Part shown: one piece after another, positions 53,764 through 63,514 of the stretch | Position numbering within the stretch: position 1 is the first letter of the stretch | Layout of the letters: each line of letters starts with the position of its first letter | Assembly (NCBI GenBank): GCA_036419695.1 | Contig: CP143946.1 | Span: 4,706,001-4,770,000 of the forward strand | DNA: 64,000 nt | Direction: 5' to 3' | Origin: [Clostridium] symbiosum | GTDB lineage: Bacteria; Bacillota; Clostridia; Lachnospirales; Lachnospiraceae | Position numbers and translations under genes: made by a program | The notes under the pieces: model-generated | The model's input: the letters and a program-made list of their open reading frames with translations, nothing else | Databases searched by the model: none | Told to the model about the DNA's origin: nothing

Positions 53764-53792
53764 AAGTATACAACAAGTCAAGAGATTGTCAA
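53764..53792 (-). promoter_or_regulatory. gntR promoter with overlapping operator
   Basis: Minus strand TTGACA (53787-53792), 16 bp, TATACT (53765-53770). The -10 lies inside TTGTATACTT (53764-53773), which matches the palindrome at 52821. This arrangement suggests self-repression. Confidence 0.7.
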
Positions 53793-53849
53793 CAATTCAG
53801 AGTAATTAAATACATTTATCACTGTTCCATTCATCTGCCCGCCCGGCCT

Positions 53850-54836
53850 TCATCCCTGTTCTTCCTCAACCATCGGCTCAATTACCTCTGTAATAAATTC
53901 TACCCTGTCCTTCACCTCCGGTCGGAAGAGAGACGCGACCGCTACAACCATTTTATTCTTTTCATTGATATAAAGCGCATTTCCCCCATCTCCCAGTGCG
54001 GCATAAATGTGAGCCTGATTATCAATAATCCACCACAAATATCCATATGACAGTTCATTCCATCGGCTCTGCTCCCTGGTGCTCTCCTCGATCCATCCGG
54101 CAGGAATAATCTGTTTCCCGTCCTTTATCCCGCCGTCCAGGTACAAACTGCCTATTTTTCCCAGATCAGTGAGCGTCAGCGTCAGCCCCCAGCTGGCCGT
54201 ATTAAGCCCCTGTGGATCGACCACCCACCCGCGTGTATGAGTATCCCTCATGCCGAATGCAATATGCTCTTCTTTGGTAGCCAGCACCACATTTTCCTTA
54301 ATCTCAATTCCCAGCGGCGTAAACAAATGTTCCGATGCAAAATCCAGTATCGGCTGCCCCGTTGCCTTTGCCAGGATGCCGGAAAGAATATGCGTACCGA
54401 CAATCGGGGAATACACAAATTCTCCCGCCGGCTTTTCACCTCCCAATAAGCCGAGGGCGAATTCCAGCCAGTTCTCACTAGAGAAAAACTTCTCATACGG
54501 CTCCATTGCCGTTTTATACGGTGCAGTCATAGTAAGCAGATGTTTAATTGTCACATCATAGACCGTCTTCTCTCCCGGTATAACCTTGTAATCCGGGAAA
54601 AAATCCATTACTTTCTGGTCCGTGCTTTTGATATAGCCCTTATCAACGGCAATACCTACCAGCGCGGAAAAAATACTTTTTGTCACTGAAAACACATGGA
54701 ACGCAGTGTCCGCAGTGAAACCATTAAAATATTTTTCATATAAATTTACTCCATTTTTTTGTACCATAATACCGGCGATATTATTGTAATCGCTTTTAAT
54801 AATATTTTCTAACTCTTTAATTTTCTCCTGATTCAT
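53850..54836 (-). CDS. Beta-lactamase-family serine hydrolase
   Basis: A 328-residue class C/DD-peptidase-like protein: SxxK as SVTK (Ser50, Lys53), Y-S at VYSPIVG and GDGGN in place of HxG/KTG. No signal peptide, so it is cytoplasmic and probably an esterase or amidase, not a resistance enzyme. AAGGAGG lies 11 bases before the ATG. The 54837-55126 gap is AT-rich with no gene. Confidence 0.87.
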   Translation of the reverse strand: MNQEKIKELENIIKSDYNNIAGIMVQKNGVNLYEKYFNGFTADTAFHVFSVTKSIFSALVGIAVDKGYIKSTDQKVMDFFPDYKVIPGEKTVYDVTIKHLLTMTAPYKTAMEPYEKFFSSENWLEFALGLLGGEKPAGEFVYSPIVGTHILSGILAKATGQPILDFASEHLFTPLGIEIKENVVLATKEEHIAFGMRDTHTRGWVVDPQGLNTASWGLTLTLTDLGKIGSLYLDGGIKDGKQIIPAGWIEESTREQSRWNELSYGYLWWIIDNQAHIYAALGDGGNALYINEKNKMVVAVASLFRPEVKDRVEFITEVIEPMVEEEQG

Positions 54837-55126
54837 CAAATCAATTTCCTCCTTTAAATTATAAAGGATATCCTTGAAATAAGGATAATTCCATTAAAAA
54901 TGATTTGCAAGCACAATTATAAAAATTATTATACAATTTTAAAATCTGTTTCTTTCTGCATACAGCGTGATAACTTCAGGATTCCGCAATAAAAAAGTAA
55001 AACACCACAGAATCTAATATGGTAAAATAATGTAAACGGATTTGTGCCTTTTTAAATCCGGCTTGATAAAAACAATACTGATAAATTTGCTATCTATCAA
55101 ACATTCGGCTTCAGAAAGGAGCAATA

Positions 55127-56464
55127 ATGATAAACATCCATGATATTTCCCGGCATACCCCCCTCTCCTTCCCGCCTCCATCCATAATTCCGGCCGCTAT
55201 TCTGCTGGCTGCCGGAATCATATTGACGGCCTGCGGGGGCGGTAGTTCTTCCAGTCCCGCCCCTTCCTCCATGGAAATCAGCGAAGTGACGCTCACCAGT
55301 GAAGAACAGGAACTTGTCTCCCTGCTGGACACACATTCCAACAGTTGGCTCTATGAATACAAAACAGGCAGTGAAATGAAGGAGCTGCTCTTTCATATCG
55401 AAGAATTCAAAGACGGAACTCTCACCAGCATAGCCAGTGCAGGCGGCCCGGCTCCGCAGGAGGGCAAATTTTCTATCCTCATGGATCCGGATGAGATCAC
55501 CGTCTCCTGGGACGGAGGCAGATACTCCTGTCTGGTAGATACCACTTCCGGTTACAAATCAAGTGTCACAAGCCACCTTGGAGCGCTTTCTTCTTTTGAG
55601 TATAATGAGCCGTTATCTATCGCCATGGTGGCAAGCACCCAGTCCGGCTCCATTGCAAGCGCCGGAGTCACGGATTACTACAACCTGCCCGAGCTGCAGG
55701 AACGCGGATATGACCGTGTCCTGTTTATCACCGTATCCTTTACCGATACGGATAGCAGCGGTACAGATTCTGCCCAAATAAAAGACGGGCTGTCAGACAG
55801 CGCCGCTCCAAAAGACGAATTCAGCAGCCATCTTCTCATGGCCGGCGGAAAACTTTATTACGGAACTTCCGAAATCGGTCCCATGGGCGATGCAGGCAGT
55901 GTGGACGGCCATATCACCGCCTCCCTGAAACCGGATGAAACTCCCGATATCGAAGGGCAGTCCAATTTTGGCTGTATTGGGAATCCATATACACGGGATT
56001 TTGGCGATGGCATGATCATGGTCCTATCAGAGGATAAAGAATGGCACATCTTCCGCGCAGAGGAGACAGACGGGATTTCAGGTCCCTTCTGTGCTTTTAT
56101 ACAACGGCTGGACGAAGACAGACTTTATGTAGATATAGCGGAATGGATAACACCGGAAGATACGGAGAGAGTACGGGAACTGAAGCTGTCGGAACAGGAT
56201 ATGCCGGACGGATACTATATTTACAATCCAAGCCGGTCTCAGACCATTCTGACCCTGACCGACCAGACCCTATACCGTTTCATCGACTGGGGACGTGACT
56301 TTGTTTCTTCCGACGACCCGAAAGAACTTTTAATCGAGACTACGGACAAAGAAAAATTCGTCCGTTATCTGGGCACATATAAAGATTCCACACCTGGAAT
56401 GCCCTTTTTCATTGATGTGGAAAATGGAATTGTAAGCATGATTGAAGAAAAACCTATCGCATAA
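55127..56464 (+). CDS. Lipoprotein of unknown function
   Basis: A 445-residue protein with a long signal sequence and lipobox LTAC (Cys36), then a GGGSSSSPAPSS linker. The mature part is acidic, rich in S, T and D, and has no motif I recognise. AAAGGAG lies before the ATG. Flanking genes do not indicate a role. Confidence 0.8.
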   Translation: MINIHDISRHTPLSFPPPSIIPAAILLAAGIILTACGGGSSSSPAPSSMEISEVTLTSEEQELVSLLDTHSNSWLYEYKTGSEMKELLFHIEEFKDGTLTSIASAGGPAPQEGKFSILMDPDEITVSWDGGRYSCLVDTTSGYKSSVTSHLGALSSFEYNEPLSIAMVASTQSGSIASAGVTDYYNLPELQERGYDRVLFITVSFTDTDSSGTDSAQIKDGLSDSAAPKDEFSSHLLMAGGKLYYGTSEIGPMGDAGSVDGHITASLKPDETPDIEGQSNFGCIGNPYTRDFGDGMIMVLSEDKEWHIFRAEETDGISGPFCAFIQRLDEDRLYVDIAEWITPEDTERVRELKLSEQDMPDGYYIYNPSRSQTILTLTDQTLYRFIDWGRDFVSSDDPKELLIETTDKEKFVRYLGTYKDSTPGMPFFIDVENGIVSMIEEKPIA

Positions 56465-56569
56465 ATTCTAGTCACCGAAGGAAGAACTGAATTCCTCCTA
56501 CGTGATTTGAAATGAGGGTTACACCCTCAAACTCCTGATATAAGGAAAATATAGTTTGTAGACAAGCTG

Positions 56570-56604
56570 AGGCGGCATACTGCCATAACGCAGTATGCCG
56601 CCTG
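56570..56604. terminator. Hairpin between lipoprotein and leuA
   Basis: GGCGGCATACTGC pairs perfectly with GCAGTATGCCGCC around a 6-base loop; no long T-tract. It lies between convergent genes. Confidence 0.65.
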
Positions 56605-56738
56605 TCTTAGTGACATCTCTTTTATTAACATCACTTCTATTAACATCTCATTACCAACATACGGTCGACCGGTTACTGATTCGCAAACCGCTGTTTTGCC
56701 GCCTATGCCGCCGTTACTTCCGGTAAATGTTCTTTTAC

Positions 56739-58406
56739 CTAGTAAAATAATCTGTTCACCGCACTAAAGATACCGCGGATGGAAGCTCTCGTAATATTGG
56801 AGCTGATGCCGACACCGTATGTCGTCTCCCCCGTCTCCACGTTCATCAGATGGATATAGGAAGCAGCCTGGGCGCCGGAACCGGAGCGGAGTGCGTGCTC
56901 GTCGTAATCCAGTACGCGTATCTGGATTCCCAGGGCATCCTCAAGTCCTCTCTGGATTGCATCGATAGGACCGTTTCCTACGCCGTCAATAATGCGTTCT
57001 TCTCCGTGATCCGTAAAGGTAAGATGGGCAACCGTAGCAAATCCGCCGCCCTCGTACTCCTTGTCCGTAATCTGGCATTTTCTGAAATGCATCGGTTCTT
57101 TGCGGTTCAGGTAATTGTTGCTGAACTCGTCCATAATCTGTTCCGGAGCCACCTCTCCCTGTTTCTCCGCAATCCCCTGGATAATATCGGCAAATTCCTT
57201 GTGCATTCCCTTGGGTAGACGGAATCCGTAAAAACTGTCCATGACAAAAGCAACGCCGCCCTTGCCGGACTGGCTGTTGATACGCACGACAGGCTCGTAT
57301 TCGCGGCCGATATCGCTCGGATCGATAGGAAGATAAGGAACTTCCCAGATTCCGTCCGTTCTCCTTCCGAGGGCCTGCATTCCCTTGTTGATGGCATCCT
57401 GATGGGAACCGGAAAATGCAGTAAATACCAGTTTGCCTGCATAGGGATGTCTCGGATCGACCGGCATCTTTGTACAGCGCTCACAGATTTCCGTGATTTC
57501 TTTAATATTTTCAATCTCCAGCTTTGGATCGATTCCATGGGAGAACATATTGTATGCAATATTCAGAATGTCCACATTACCGGTTCTCTCTCCGTTTCCG
57601 AGAAGAGTTCCCTCGATGCGTTCCGCTCCGGCCAAAAGCGCCAGCTCTGCGGCCGCAATGCCGGTTCCCCTGTCGTTGTGCGGGTGGACGCTCAGAATGA
57701 TACTGTCGCGATTCTTGAAATGCTTATTCATCCATTCAATCTGATCTGCATAAACATTCGGTGTTGTCATCTCAACCGTGGCAGGCAGGTTGATAATCAT
57801 CTTGTGCTCCGGCGTCGGTCCCCATTCCTCCTGTACCGCCGTACAGATATCAAGGGCAAAATCCAGCTCCGTACCGGTAAAACTCTCCGGCGAATACTCC
57901 AGAATTACCTCGCCGTCAAAGGCCTGCATATATTTTTTGACCAGTCTTGTCCCTTCAATGGCAATCTCACGGATCTCGTCGCGGTCCTTATGGAATACCA
58001 CTTCTCTCTGAAGAGTGGACGTGGAATTGTAAATATGTACAATCGCTTTTTTAATTCCACGGATCGATTCAAAGGTACGTCTGATCAGGTGCTCGCGGCA
58101 CTGGGTCAGAACCTGGACCACCACGTCGTCCGGGATCAGTCTTCTCTCAACAAGCTGCCTTAAAAAGTCAAACTCTATCTGGGATGCCGCCGGAAAGCCA
58201 ATCTCGATTTCCTTAAATCCCATTCTGACAAGAAGATTAAACAGTTCAATCTTCTCTTCCACTACCATCGGTTCAATCAGCGCCTGGTTACCATCGCGCA
58301 GATCCACACTGCACCAAATGGGCGCCTTCTCAATTTCTTTATTGGGCCATTCTCTCTCAGGGAAATCAATTACCGGAACTCTTTTATATTTTTTATAATT
58401 CAACAT
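56739..58406 (-). CDS. leuA: 2-isopropylmalate synthase
   Basis: A 555-residue protein of the longer LeuA type: APIWCSVDLRDGNQALIEPM holds the metal-binding Asp, SVHPHNDRGTG the metal His pair, and GNGERTGNVDI the family glycine motif; a C-terminal regulatory domain begins at about residue 430. It condenses acetyl-CoA with 2-ketoisovalerate, the first step to leucine. No leuBCD genes are nearby, and I find no leucine T-box upstream. Confidence 0.95.
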   Translation of the reverse strand: MLNYKKYKRVPVIDFPEREWPNKEIEKAPIWCSVDLRDGNQALIEPMVVEEKIELFNLLVRMGFKEIEIGFPAASQIEFDFLRQLVERRLIPDDVVVQVLTQCREHLIRRTFESIRGIKKAIVHIYNSTSTLQREVVFHKDRDEIREIAIEGTRLVKKYMQAFDGEVILEYSPESFTGTELDFALDICTAVQEEWGPTPEHKMIINLPATVEMTTPNVYADQIEWMNKHFKNRDSIILSVHPHNDRGTGIAAAELALLAGAERIEGTLLGNGERTGNVDILNIAYNMFSHGIDPKLEIENIKEITEICERCTKMPVDPRHPYAGKLVFTAFSGSHQDAINKGMQALGRRTDGIWEVPYLPIDPSDIGREYEPVVRINSQSGKGGVAFVMDSFYGFRLPKGMHKEFADIIQGIAEKQGEVAPEQIMDEFSNNYLNRKEPMHFRKCQITDKEYEGGGFATVAHLTFTDHGEERIIDGVGNGPIDAIQRGLEDALGIQIRVLDYDEHALRSGSGAQAASYIHLMNVETGETTYGVGISSNITRASIRGIFSAVNRLFY

Positions 58407-58609
58407 GCTATCTTCCTCCCGAATTCACAAAGGGTTTTTCTCAACTTTTCTCGCTCAGTCCAATACTGTAATGCCGCCATTATACCATTTTGCCATCCGG
58501 ATATCAAGCAAAAACCCTGTTCCTGCCTGCTCTTGTTACCGTCCGCCTTCGGCCAAACGGCAATAAAAGATGCACAGAAACGGTAATAACGCCATTTCCC
58601 GCCGCAAAA

Positions 58610-59515
58610 TTACGTCGGGCCGCATCCCTTCTGGATTCTCATATGCTCCCCTATCATGAGGCATCTCGAATCATTCCCATGGCCGATACAGGTAGTCTTA
58701 GCAACGGGCAATTCCGGACGGACCACGTTTAATAAGAGCTCCTCCGCAGTCGGCGTCATCCCCTTATTTTCCATTGCGGTAAATGTTCCCAGAAGGATTC
58801 CCGACACCTGGTTAAAGACTCCCATCTGTTTCAACTGGCTGAAATAAGTCACCACCTGGGGAACCTGTCCGCCGTTGCACTCTAAAAACAGGATCTTGCC
58901 TTTAAAATCAGGCCAGAAAGCCGTTCCCGCAAGTTTTAAAAAGCATCTGATATTGCCTCCTATCACCGTTCCCTCCATCCTGCTCCCTCTCAGAAAATGG
59001 CAGTTGAAGTGTTTCAGGGATTTTCCCCCCTCCATCATGGTTTCACGGAATTCGCGGGCCTGTTTCTCACCGCAGCATCCCACCAGGTTTCTCAGCTGGT
59101 AAAGACCAGATTTTTTTCCCGTTTTAGTATAAATGGCGTTGATGATAGTCGTCAGGTCACTGTATCCGTAAAAAATCTTATCGGAAGCACTGATCATTTT
59201 AAAATCCAGTTCATCCAAAATCTCATTGGCCATGTCACCACCCGACAGGTCGAACACAGCCTTAATCGTCTCATCCCTGTAAAAATCCATCAGTGCATGA
59301 GCCCGCTCTTTTCCGGTACCGCTGAATACGGTCTCCCCTCTGTATAAAAAAGGGCTTTCCACCGCCTCCAGTCCGATGAGAGCCAGTTTTTCTTTCAGCA
59401 GCTTCAAAGATGTTCTGTCGCCCTCCGACAGCCCATTCGAACAGCAGGCAAGCCCCACCCTGTCTCCATAGTGCAGCAGCCCTGCTTCTCCATATACATT
59501 TCCCCCCACTTCCAT
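58610..59515 (-). CDS. S66-family (LD-carboxypeptidase/MccF-like) serine peptidase
   Basis: A 301-residue protein with the S66 triad: Ser in FYGYSDLTT, Glu in LFLECNG and His in CIGHGNDS. Members trim muropeptides or cleave microcin-C-type acyl-amino-acid nucleotides. GGAGG lies nine bases before the ATG at 59515; a start ten codons earlier has no site. Monocistronic. Confidence 0.88.
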   Translation of the reverse strand: MEVGGNVYGEAGLLHYGDRVGLACCSNGLSEGDRTSLKLLKEKLALIGLEAVESPFLYRGETVFSGTGKERAHALMDFYRDETIKAVFDLSGGDMANEILDELDFKMISASDKIFYGYSDLTTIINAIYTKTGKKSGLYQLRNLVGCCGEKQAREFRETMMEGGKSLKHFNCHFLRGSRMEGTVIGGNIRCFLKLAGTAFWPDFKGKILFLECNGGQVPQVVTYFSQLKQMGVFNQVSGILLGTFTAMENKGMTPTAEELLLNVVRPELPVAKTTCIGHGNDSRCLMIGEHMRIQKGCGPT

Positions 59516-59625
59516 TTCCGTTATCCTCCGATTTTCCTTCTCCATTCTTATTGTTTTATCTGAAACGGTAACGAACCGGCGCCTTTACTTTTTCCCGGAT
59601 CGTTACTCCTGAACCCGCTTATGTA

Positions 59626-60969
59626 TCATGAAACAACCTTGTGGCACATCCACTTTTTACTGAAAAATCTCCATGAGAAGATGATAGCGCGCATTGTCCA
59701 GTCCGTAAACATGCCAATCCACACAGCCATCGGTCCGAATCCAAACTGCCTGCACAGGAAAATGCAGAGGCTCACCCTGAAGACCCACATCGTGACGCAG
59801 GAGGTGGCCATGGAAAACTTCACATCTCCCGCCGCCCGCAATCCATAGGCCGGAATAAACGCAAGGGTCCAGACAAATGGCTTCACCAGAGTAATCCAGC
59901 CCACCATATAGAAACACATATCTGCACTTTCTTTTTCCATCCCGCCCAGATATGTAATTGGTTTTGTAAGTGCAAAAACGGCAAGACAGCTGATGATAAT
60001 AACAATCTCTGCCAGACCGGTCAGCTTTTTAATATAATAGACGGCCTCCTCTTTCCTGCCGGCGCCCATGCATTGTCCCACCACGGTCATCAGGCCGATT
60101 CCGATTCCGATGGCCGCAATACCGTTTAAATTCTCCATAATATTCGTCATGGCCTGGGCTGCAATCGCAACGGTGCCAAGTGTTGATACCGTGGACTGGA
60201 TCGCCAGCTTTCCAAACTGGAACATGGCGTTTTCAATACCATTTGGAACCCCTACCGCCAGAATCATTTTTATCTTTTTTAAATCGGGACGTATTTTAAA
60301 ATAATCCCGGATTACCAGCATCTGATCTTTTTTCCTAAGGAAAATGAATACGGCAACGGCCGAAATAACGCGTGAACCCAGGGTTGCAATAGCCGCTCCG
60401 GCTACTCCGAGACCAAATCCCCAGATCAGGATAGCGTTCCCGCAGATGTTAAGCCCGTTGGAGACAATTGCGATTGTCATGGGAAGCTTTGTATTCCCCT
60501 GTGCCCTGTAGACCGACGATCCGGCATCATAGAGGGCGATAAACGGGAAGGACAGTGTTGTAAAGAAGAAATAGATTTGTGCCGCGCTCATGACGGCCGG
60601 TTCCACCTGCCCAAATATCAGTTTTAGCAGAGGGAAACGAAAAGCCAGGCAAAGCAGGGTGACTGCGATGGAGATCGTCGTAACGACAAATACAAGCTGT
60701 TTCGCCGAACGGTTGGCATTCTTGTGATCTTCCTGGCCGATATACTGCGAACAGATAATCGTTCCTCCTGCGGCAAGCGCATAAAACGCCTGGATCACCA
60801 GAATATTGATCGAATCCACCAACGAAACCGCCGATATGGCCGCCGATCCCACGTTGCTGACCATAATACTGTCCGCCGTTCCCATCAATGAATTCAGTAT
60901 CTGCTCCACTACCAGCGGCACCAGTAATTTCCGCAGATCCCTGTTGCTGAACATGTGTTTCTTTTCCAT
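59626..60969 (-). CDS. MATE-family efflux transporter
   Basis: A 447-residue protein with 12 membrane helices in two similar halves; LVPLVVEQILNSLMGTADSI and VGQCMGAGRKEEA are typical. Exports small molecules or drugs with a cation gradient. AGAGG precedes the ATG. Its start is followed by about 160 bp and then a compound repeat element. Confidence 0.92.
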   Translation of the reverse strand: MEKKHMFSNRDLRKLLVPLVVEQILNSLMGTADSIMVSNVGSAAISAVSLVDSINILVIQAFYALAAGGTIICSQYIGQEDHKNANRSAKQLVFVVTTISIAVTLLCLAFRFPLLKLIFGQVEPAVMSAAQIYFFFTTLSFPFIALYDAGSSVYRAQGNTKLPMTIAIVSNGLNICGNAILIWGFGLGVAGAAIATLGSRVISAVAVFIFLRKKDQMLVIRDYFKIRPDLKKIKMILAVGVPNGIENAMFQFGKLAIQSTVSTLGTVAIAAQAMTNIMENLNGIAAIGIGIGLMTVVGQCMGAGRKEEAVYYIKKLTGLAEIVIIISCLAVFALTKPITYLGGMEKESADMCFYMVGWITLVKPFVWTLAFIPAYGLRAAGDVKFSMATSCVTMWVFRVSLCIFLCRQFGFGPMAVWIGMFTDWTMRAIIFSWRFFSKKWMCHKVVS

Positions 60970-61714
60970 TTCAAACCTCTGTTTCCCTGCACACCTCCTC
61001 CGGTGTGCCTTTTCTTTTCATATCTCCGTATACTTTTTTACTGCAATTGGAAGAATTATAACACTGGCTGAGAGAATTCTCAATAGAATGAAGGAAAATG
61101 TGTAATAAGTTTGTTAAGGCTCCGATATAAAAGGGGATTTATTGAGGAAAGAGAACGCCGCCGGGAGTCGGGGTTCGGGATGGTGAGGGGGAGGTTGTGA
61201 GTCTTCAGTCCCGGTTTGCAGGTTATCGCGGGTGGGGAATCCGGGCAGAAAAAGTTCCTGCGGGAAACGCTTGCGCTCTTTGGAGTACATAACGGACACT
61301 AACCTCGTGAAATACCTCGGTAAGTGCCGATGAACTCCCAGGTTCCCTTCGGAATCTTTTTCTCCCGGATTCCCCACAGGAAGGTTATGGCCCGGGACTG
61401 AAGACGCGAAGGTTATCGCCATCCCGATCCCCGGCCTGCGGCCGCTGAATTGTTCTTATTCCTTCAAAAGGGGGGAGGTATTGTCGCTACCACTACGTTT
61501 CCTTGAATTTCAGGAGAGTGCCTCCCGTTTGGTATTAAATTGATGAGTCTGCTCTTTAGTGCCTGACCTATCCTATCCTTACATAACCATGCAATTTTTT
61601 GTTTACACATTAAATTTAGTTTTGGATTTATCTCCGAATTCAGCCTGAAACATATTCAATAGGTAAAAGGTTCACGACTACATAGTGGCCGCGACAATAC
61701 CTCCCCCACACTCG

Positions 61715-61720
61715 TATAAT
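61715..61720 (+). promoter_or_regulatory. Half promoter (-10) at IS left end
   Basis: TATAAT two bases inside the left end. The partner TTGACA is at 63509-63514 in the right end. When ends join in a circle the spacer is 15 + 2 = 17 bp, a perfect promoter facing the left-end RNA and the transposase. Confidence 0.8.
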
Positions 61721-61763
61721 AAGTTTATAGCCAGTTAACATAGGCTGTAAACTTATTTTTTTC
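61718..61763 (+). terminator. Terminator at IS left end
   Basis: AATAAGTTTATAGCC pairs with GGCTGTAAACTTATT (one G-T wobble) and is followed by a run of T. It would stop transcription entering the IS from outside. Confidence 0.8.
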
Positions 61764-62142
61764 TAGTATAGATGTAAGGAATTTCTATGTTGTCATATCA
61801 GGAGGGGTCTCCTCCAGGAGTGCTGGTCCATCCTTTTCTCATCTATACTGTTTACTGGTTACTTTCTATCAAAGCCTCCCGGTGCTATAATGGTTCTCAG
61901 TGGAATCTTAGCTAAGGTCACTGCTGCCCCCGCATGCAAAGCCTTTGGCTATTGCTTATCAAGCTTGCAGCCCAGACGGTGTGCCATGACTGCTTACACA
62001 AATGCTGCATCACCAGTTCCAGCCTCCAGCAGGGTATTTCTACTGGTTCAATGCTGATATCGCGAGGTTGCAGCCGGTACACCGAATCGGGATAAGCTTT
62101 GGCTATGTTTCCCCATTCTTACATGAAAGGTGGTGATTACAC
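61764..62142 (+). ncRNA. Predicted bridge RNA region of IS110
   Basis: A 379-bp non-coding stretch upstream of the transposase gene, where IS110-group elements encode the bridge RNA. It contains several short stems. CCCCCGCA at 61927-61934 resembles the left target flank CCCCCACA before CT, and CTTTGGCTA about 10 bases later partly resembles the complement of the right flank. Exact RNA ends are not determinable by eye. Confidence 0.5.
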
Positions 62143-63420
62143 ATGAAGAAAACCGATTACCTGTCAACGCTTTTTGTTGGAATCGACATTGGTTCCCGCT
62201 TAAACGTTATCTCTGCTTTGAATTTCGAGCAGGACTTCCTTATCCGCATGGTCCCCATCCCTAACGCCCAGTATGGCGCTGAGAGGATGGGGCAGATGAT
62301 AGTGGAAGTTCTGGAACAGCACCATGAGTTCCTTTCCGTTATCATCGGTTTGGAGTCTACCGGTTTTTATGGCGTCCACATTGCCAATTACCTTTCCACC
62401 TGCGAAAGGCTGGCCCCTTTCGGCACGAAGGTTTACTGCCTTAACCCCAAGGAAGTGGCAAAGTACAAAGGATCCTTCAATTCCCTTGATAAGAACGATG
62501 GGATCGATTCCTTTGTCATTGCCGATTTCGCCAGGGTAGGGCGGATTAAAACCCAGCCGTGGCGTGGGGCACAGTATCTTGCCCTCCAGCGCCTTACCAG
62601 GCACCGGCTTCACATTACGGAATGTATGGCCAAGGAGAAAACCTACATGCTCAACAACATCTTCCTCAAATTCAGTGAGTTTGCCATGCTGAACAAGGAG
62701 GAACATCCTTTTTCTGACAAATATGGTGCCACCGCAGAAGCAGTCCTTACGGAATACCTTTCGACCGAGGCCATTGTAAATGCTTCGGTCGATGAGCTGG
62801 TTGCATTCATCAGCTCCAAGAGCCGTGGACGAATCTCCGATCCGGAGCAGACCACTTATCTGCTTCAAAAGGCGGCCACTAATTCCTACCGGCTGGACAA
62901 GTGTCTTTATGAACCGCTGACGGTCTCCATTGGGTGTTCTTTTAACTGTATCAATGCATTTGAAAAAGAACTCAAAGCAATTGATGATGCCATTTTAAGG
63001 ACGGTGAAGGGGCTGAACCCTACCGAGTACCAGATCCTCAACTCCGTTCCCGGAATCGGCAAGGTTTATGCCAGTGGTATCCTTGCTGAAATCGGCACAA
63101 TCAAGTGTTTCAAAAACAACGATGCACTTGCCAAGTATTGTGGCATTGTCTGGAAGGAAAACCAGTCCGGGATATTTGATGCAGAAGACACGCCTATGAA
63201 TAAAGCCGGCAACCGTTATCTGCGTTATTACATGATAGAGGCCGCAGGCAGTGTCATGAATCACTGTCCGGAATACAAGGCCTTTCATGACAAAAAATTT
63301 GCTGAGGTGAGAACCCATCGGCACAAACGAGCACTCGCGTTGACTTCCCGTAAACTGATACGTATGCTTTTTGGACTGCTGGACAAAAGCCAACTCTACT
63401 CTGTGGAAAAGAGTAGGTAA
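62143..63420 (+). CDS. IS110-family transposase (DEDD/serine recombinase)
   Basis: A 425-residue transposase. The N-terminal RuvC-like domain has Asp15 (VGIDIGS), Glu71 (GLESTG) and Asp119/Asp122 (KNDGID). The C-terminal domain has SVPGIGKVYASGILAEIG and the conserved ENQSG with the candidate catalytic Ser342, followed by NKAGNRYLR. AAAGGTGG precedes the ATG. It looks intact. Confidence 0.95.
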   Translation: MKKTDYLSTLFVGIDIGSRLNVISALNFEQDFLIRMVPIPNAQYGAERMGQMIVEVLEQHHEFLSVIIGLESTGFYGVHIANYLSTCERLAPFGTKVYCLNPKEVAKYKGSFNSLDKNDGIDSFVIADFARVGRIKTQPWRGAQYLALQRLTRHRLHITECMAKEKTYMLNNIFLKFSEFAMLNKEEHPFSDKYGATAEAVLTEYLSTEAIVNASVDELVAFISSKSRGRISDPEQTTYLLQKAATNSYRLDKCLYEPLTVSIGCSFNCINAFEKELKAIDDAILRTVKGLNPTEYQILNSVPGIGKVYASGILAEIGTIKCFKNNDALAKYCGIVWKENQSGIFDAEDTPMNKAGNRYLRYYMIEAAGSVMNHCPEYKAFHDKKFAEVRTHRHKRALALTSRKLIRMLFGLLDKSQLYSVEKSR

Positions 63421-63508
63421 TCCATAGTATATACCGAACTTACGTTTCTTTTGAATCGTAGGTCTATTAAAGTTACCTTTCTTATAGAAAATCTTTTTCA
63501 TTTACCTC

Positions 63509-63514
63509 TTGACA
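63509..63514 (+). promoter_or_regulatory. Half promoter (-35) at IS right end
   Basis: TTGACA 15 bases before the right boundary; partner of the TATAAT at 61715-61720 in the circular form. Confidence 0.8.

Noticed and set aside
53850..54836. Antibiotic-resistance beta-lactamase
   Set aside because: No signal peptide, and the KTG-like motif is GDGG; more likely a cytoplasmic esterase or amidase.
58407..58609. Leucine T-box or attenuator ahead of leuA
   Set aside because: I looked for the T-box consensus and a terminator pair and found neither.
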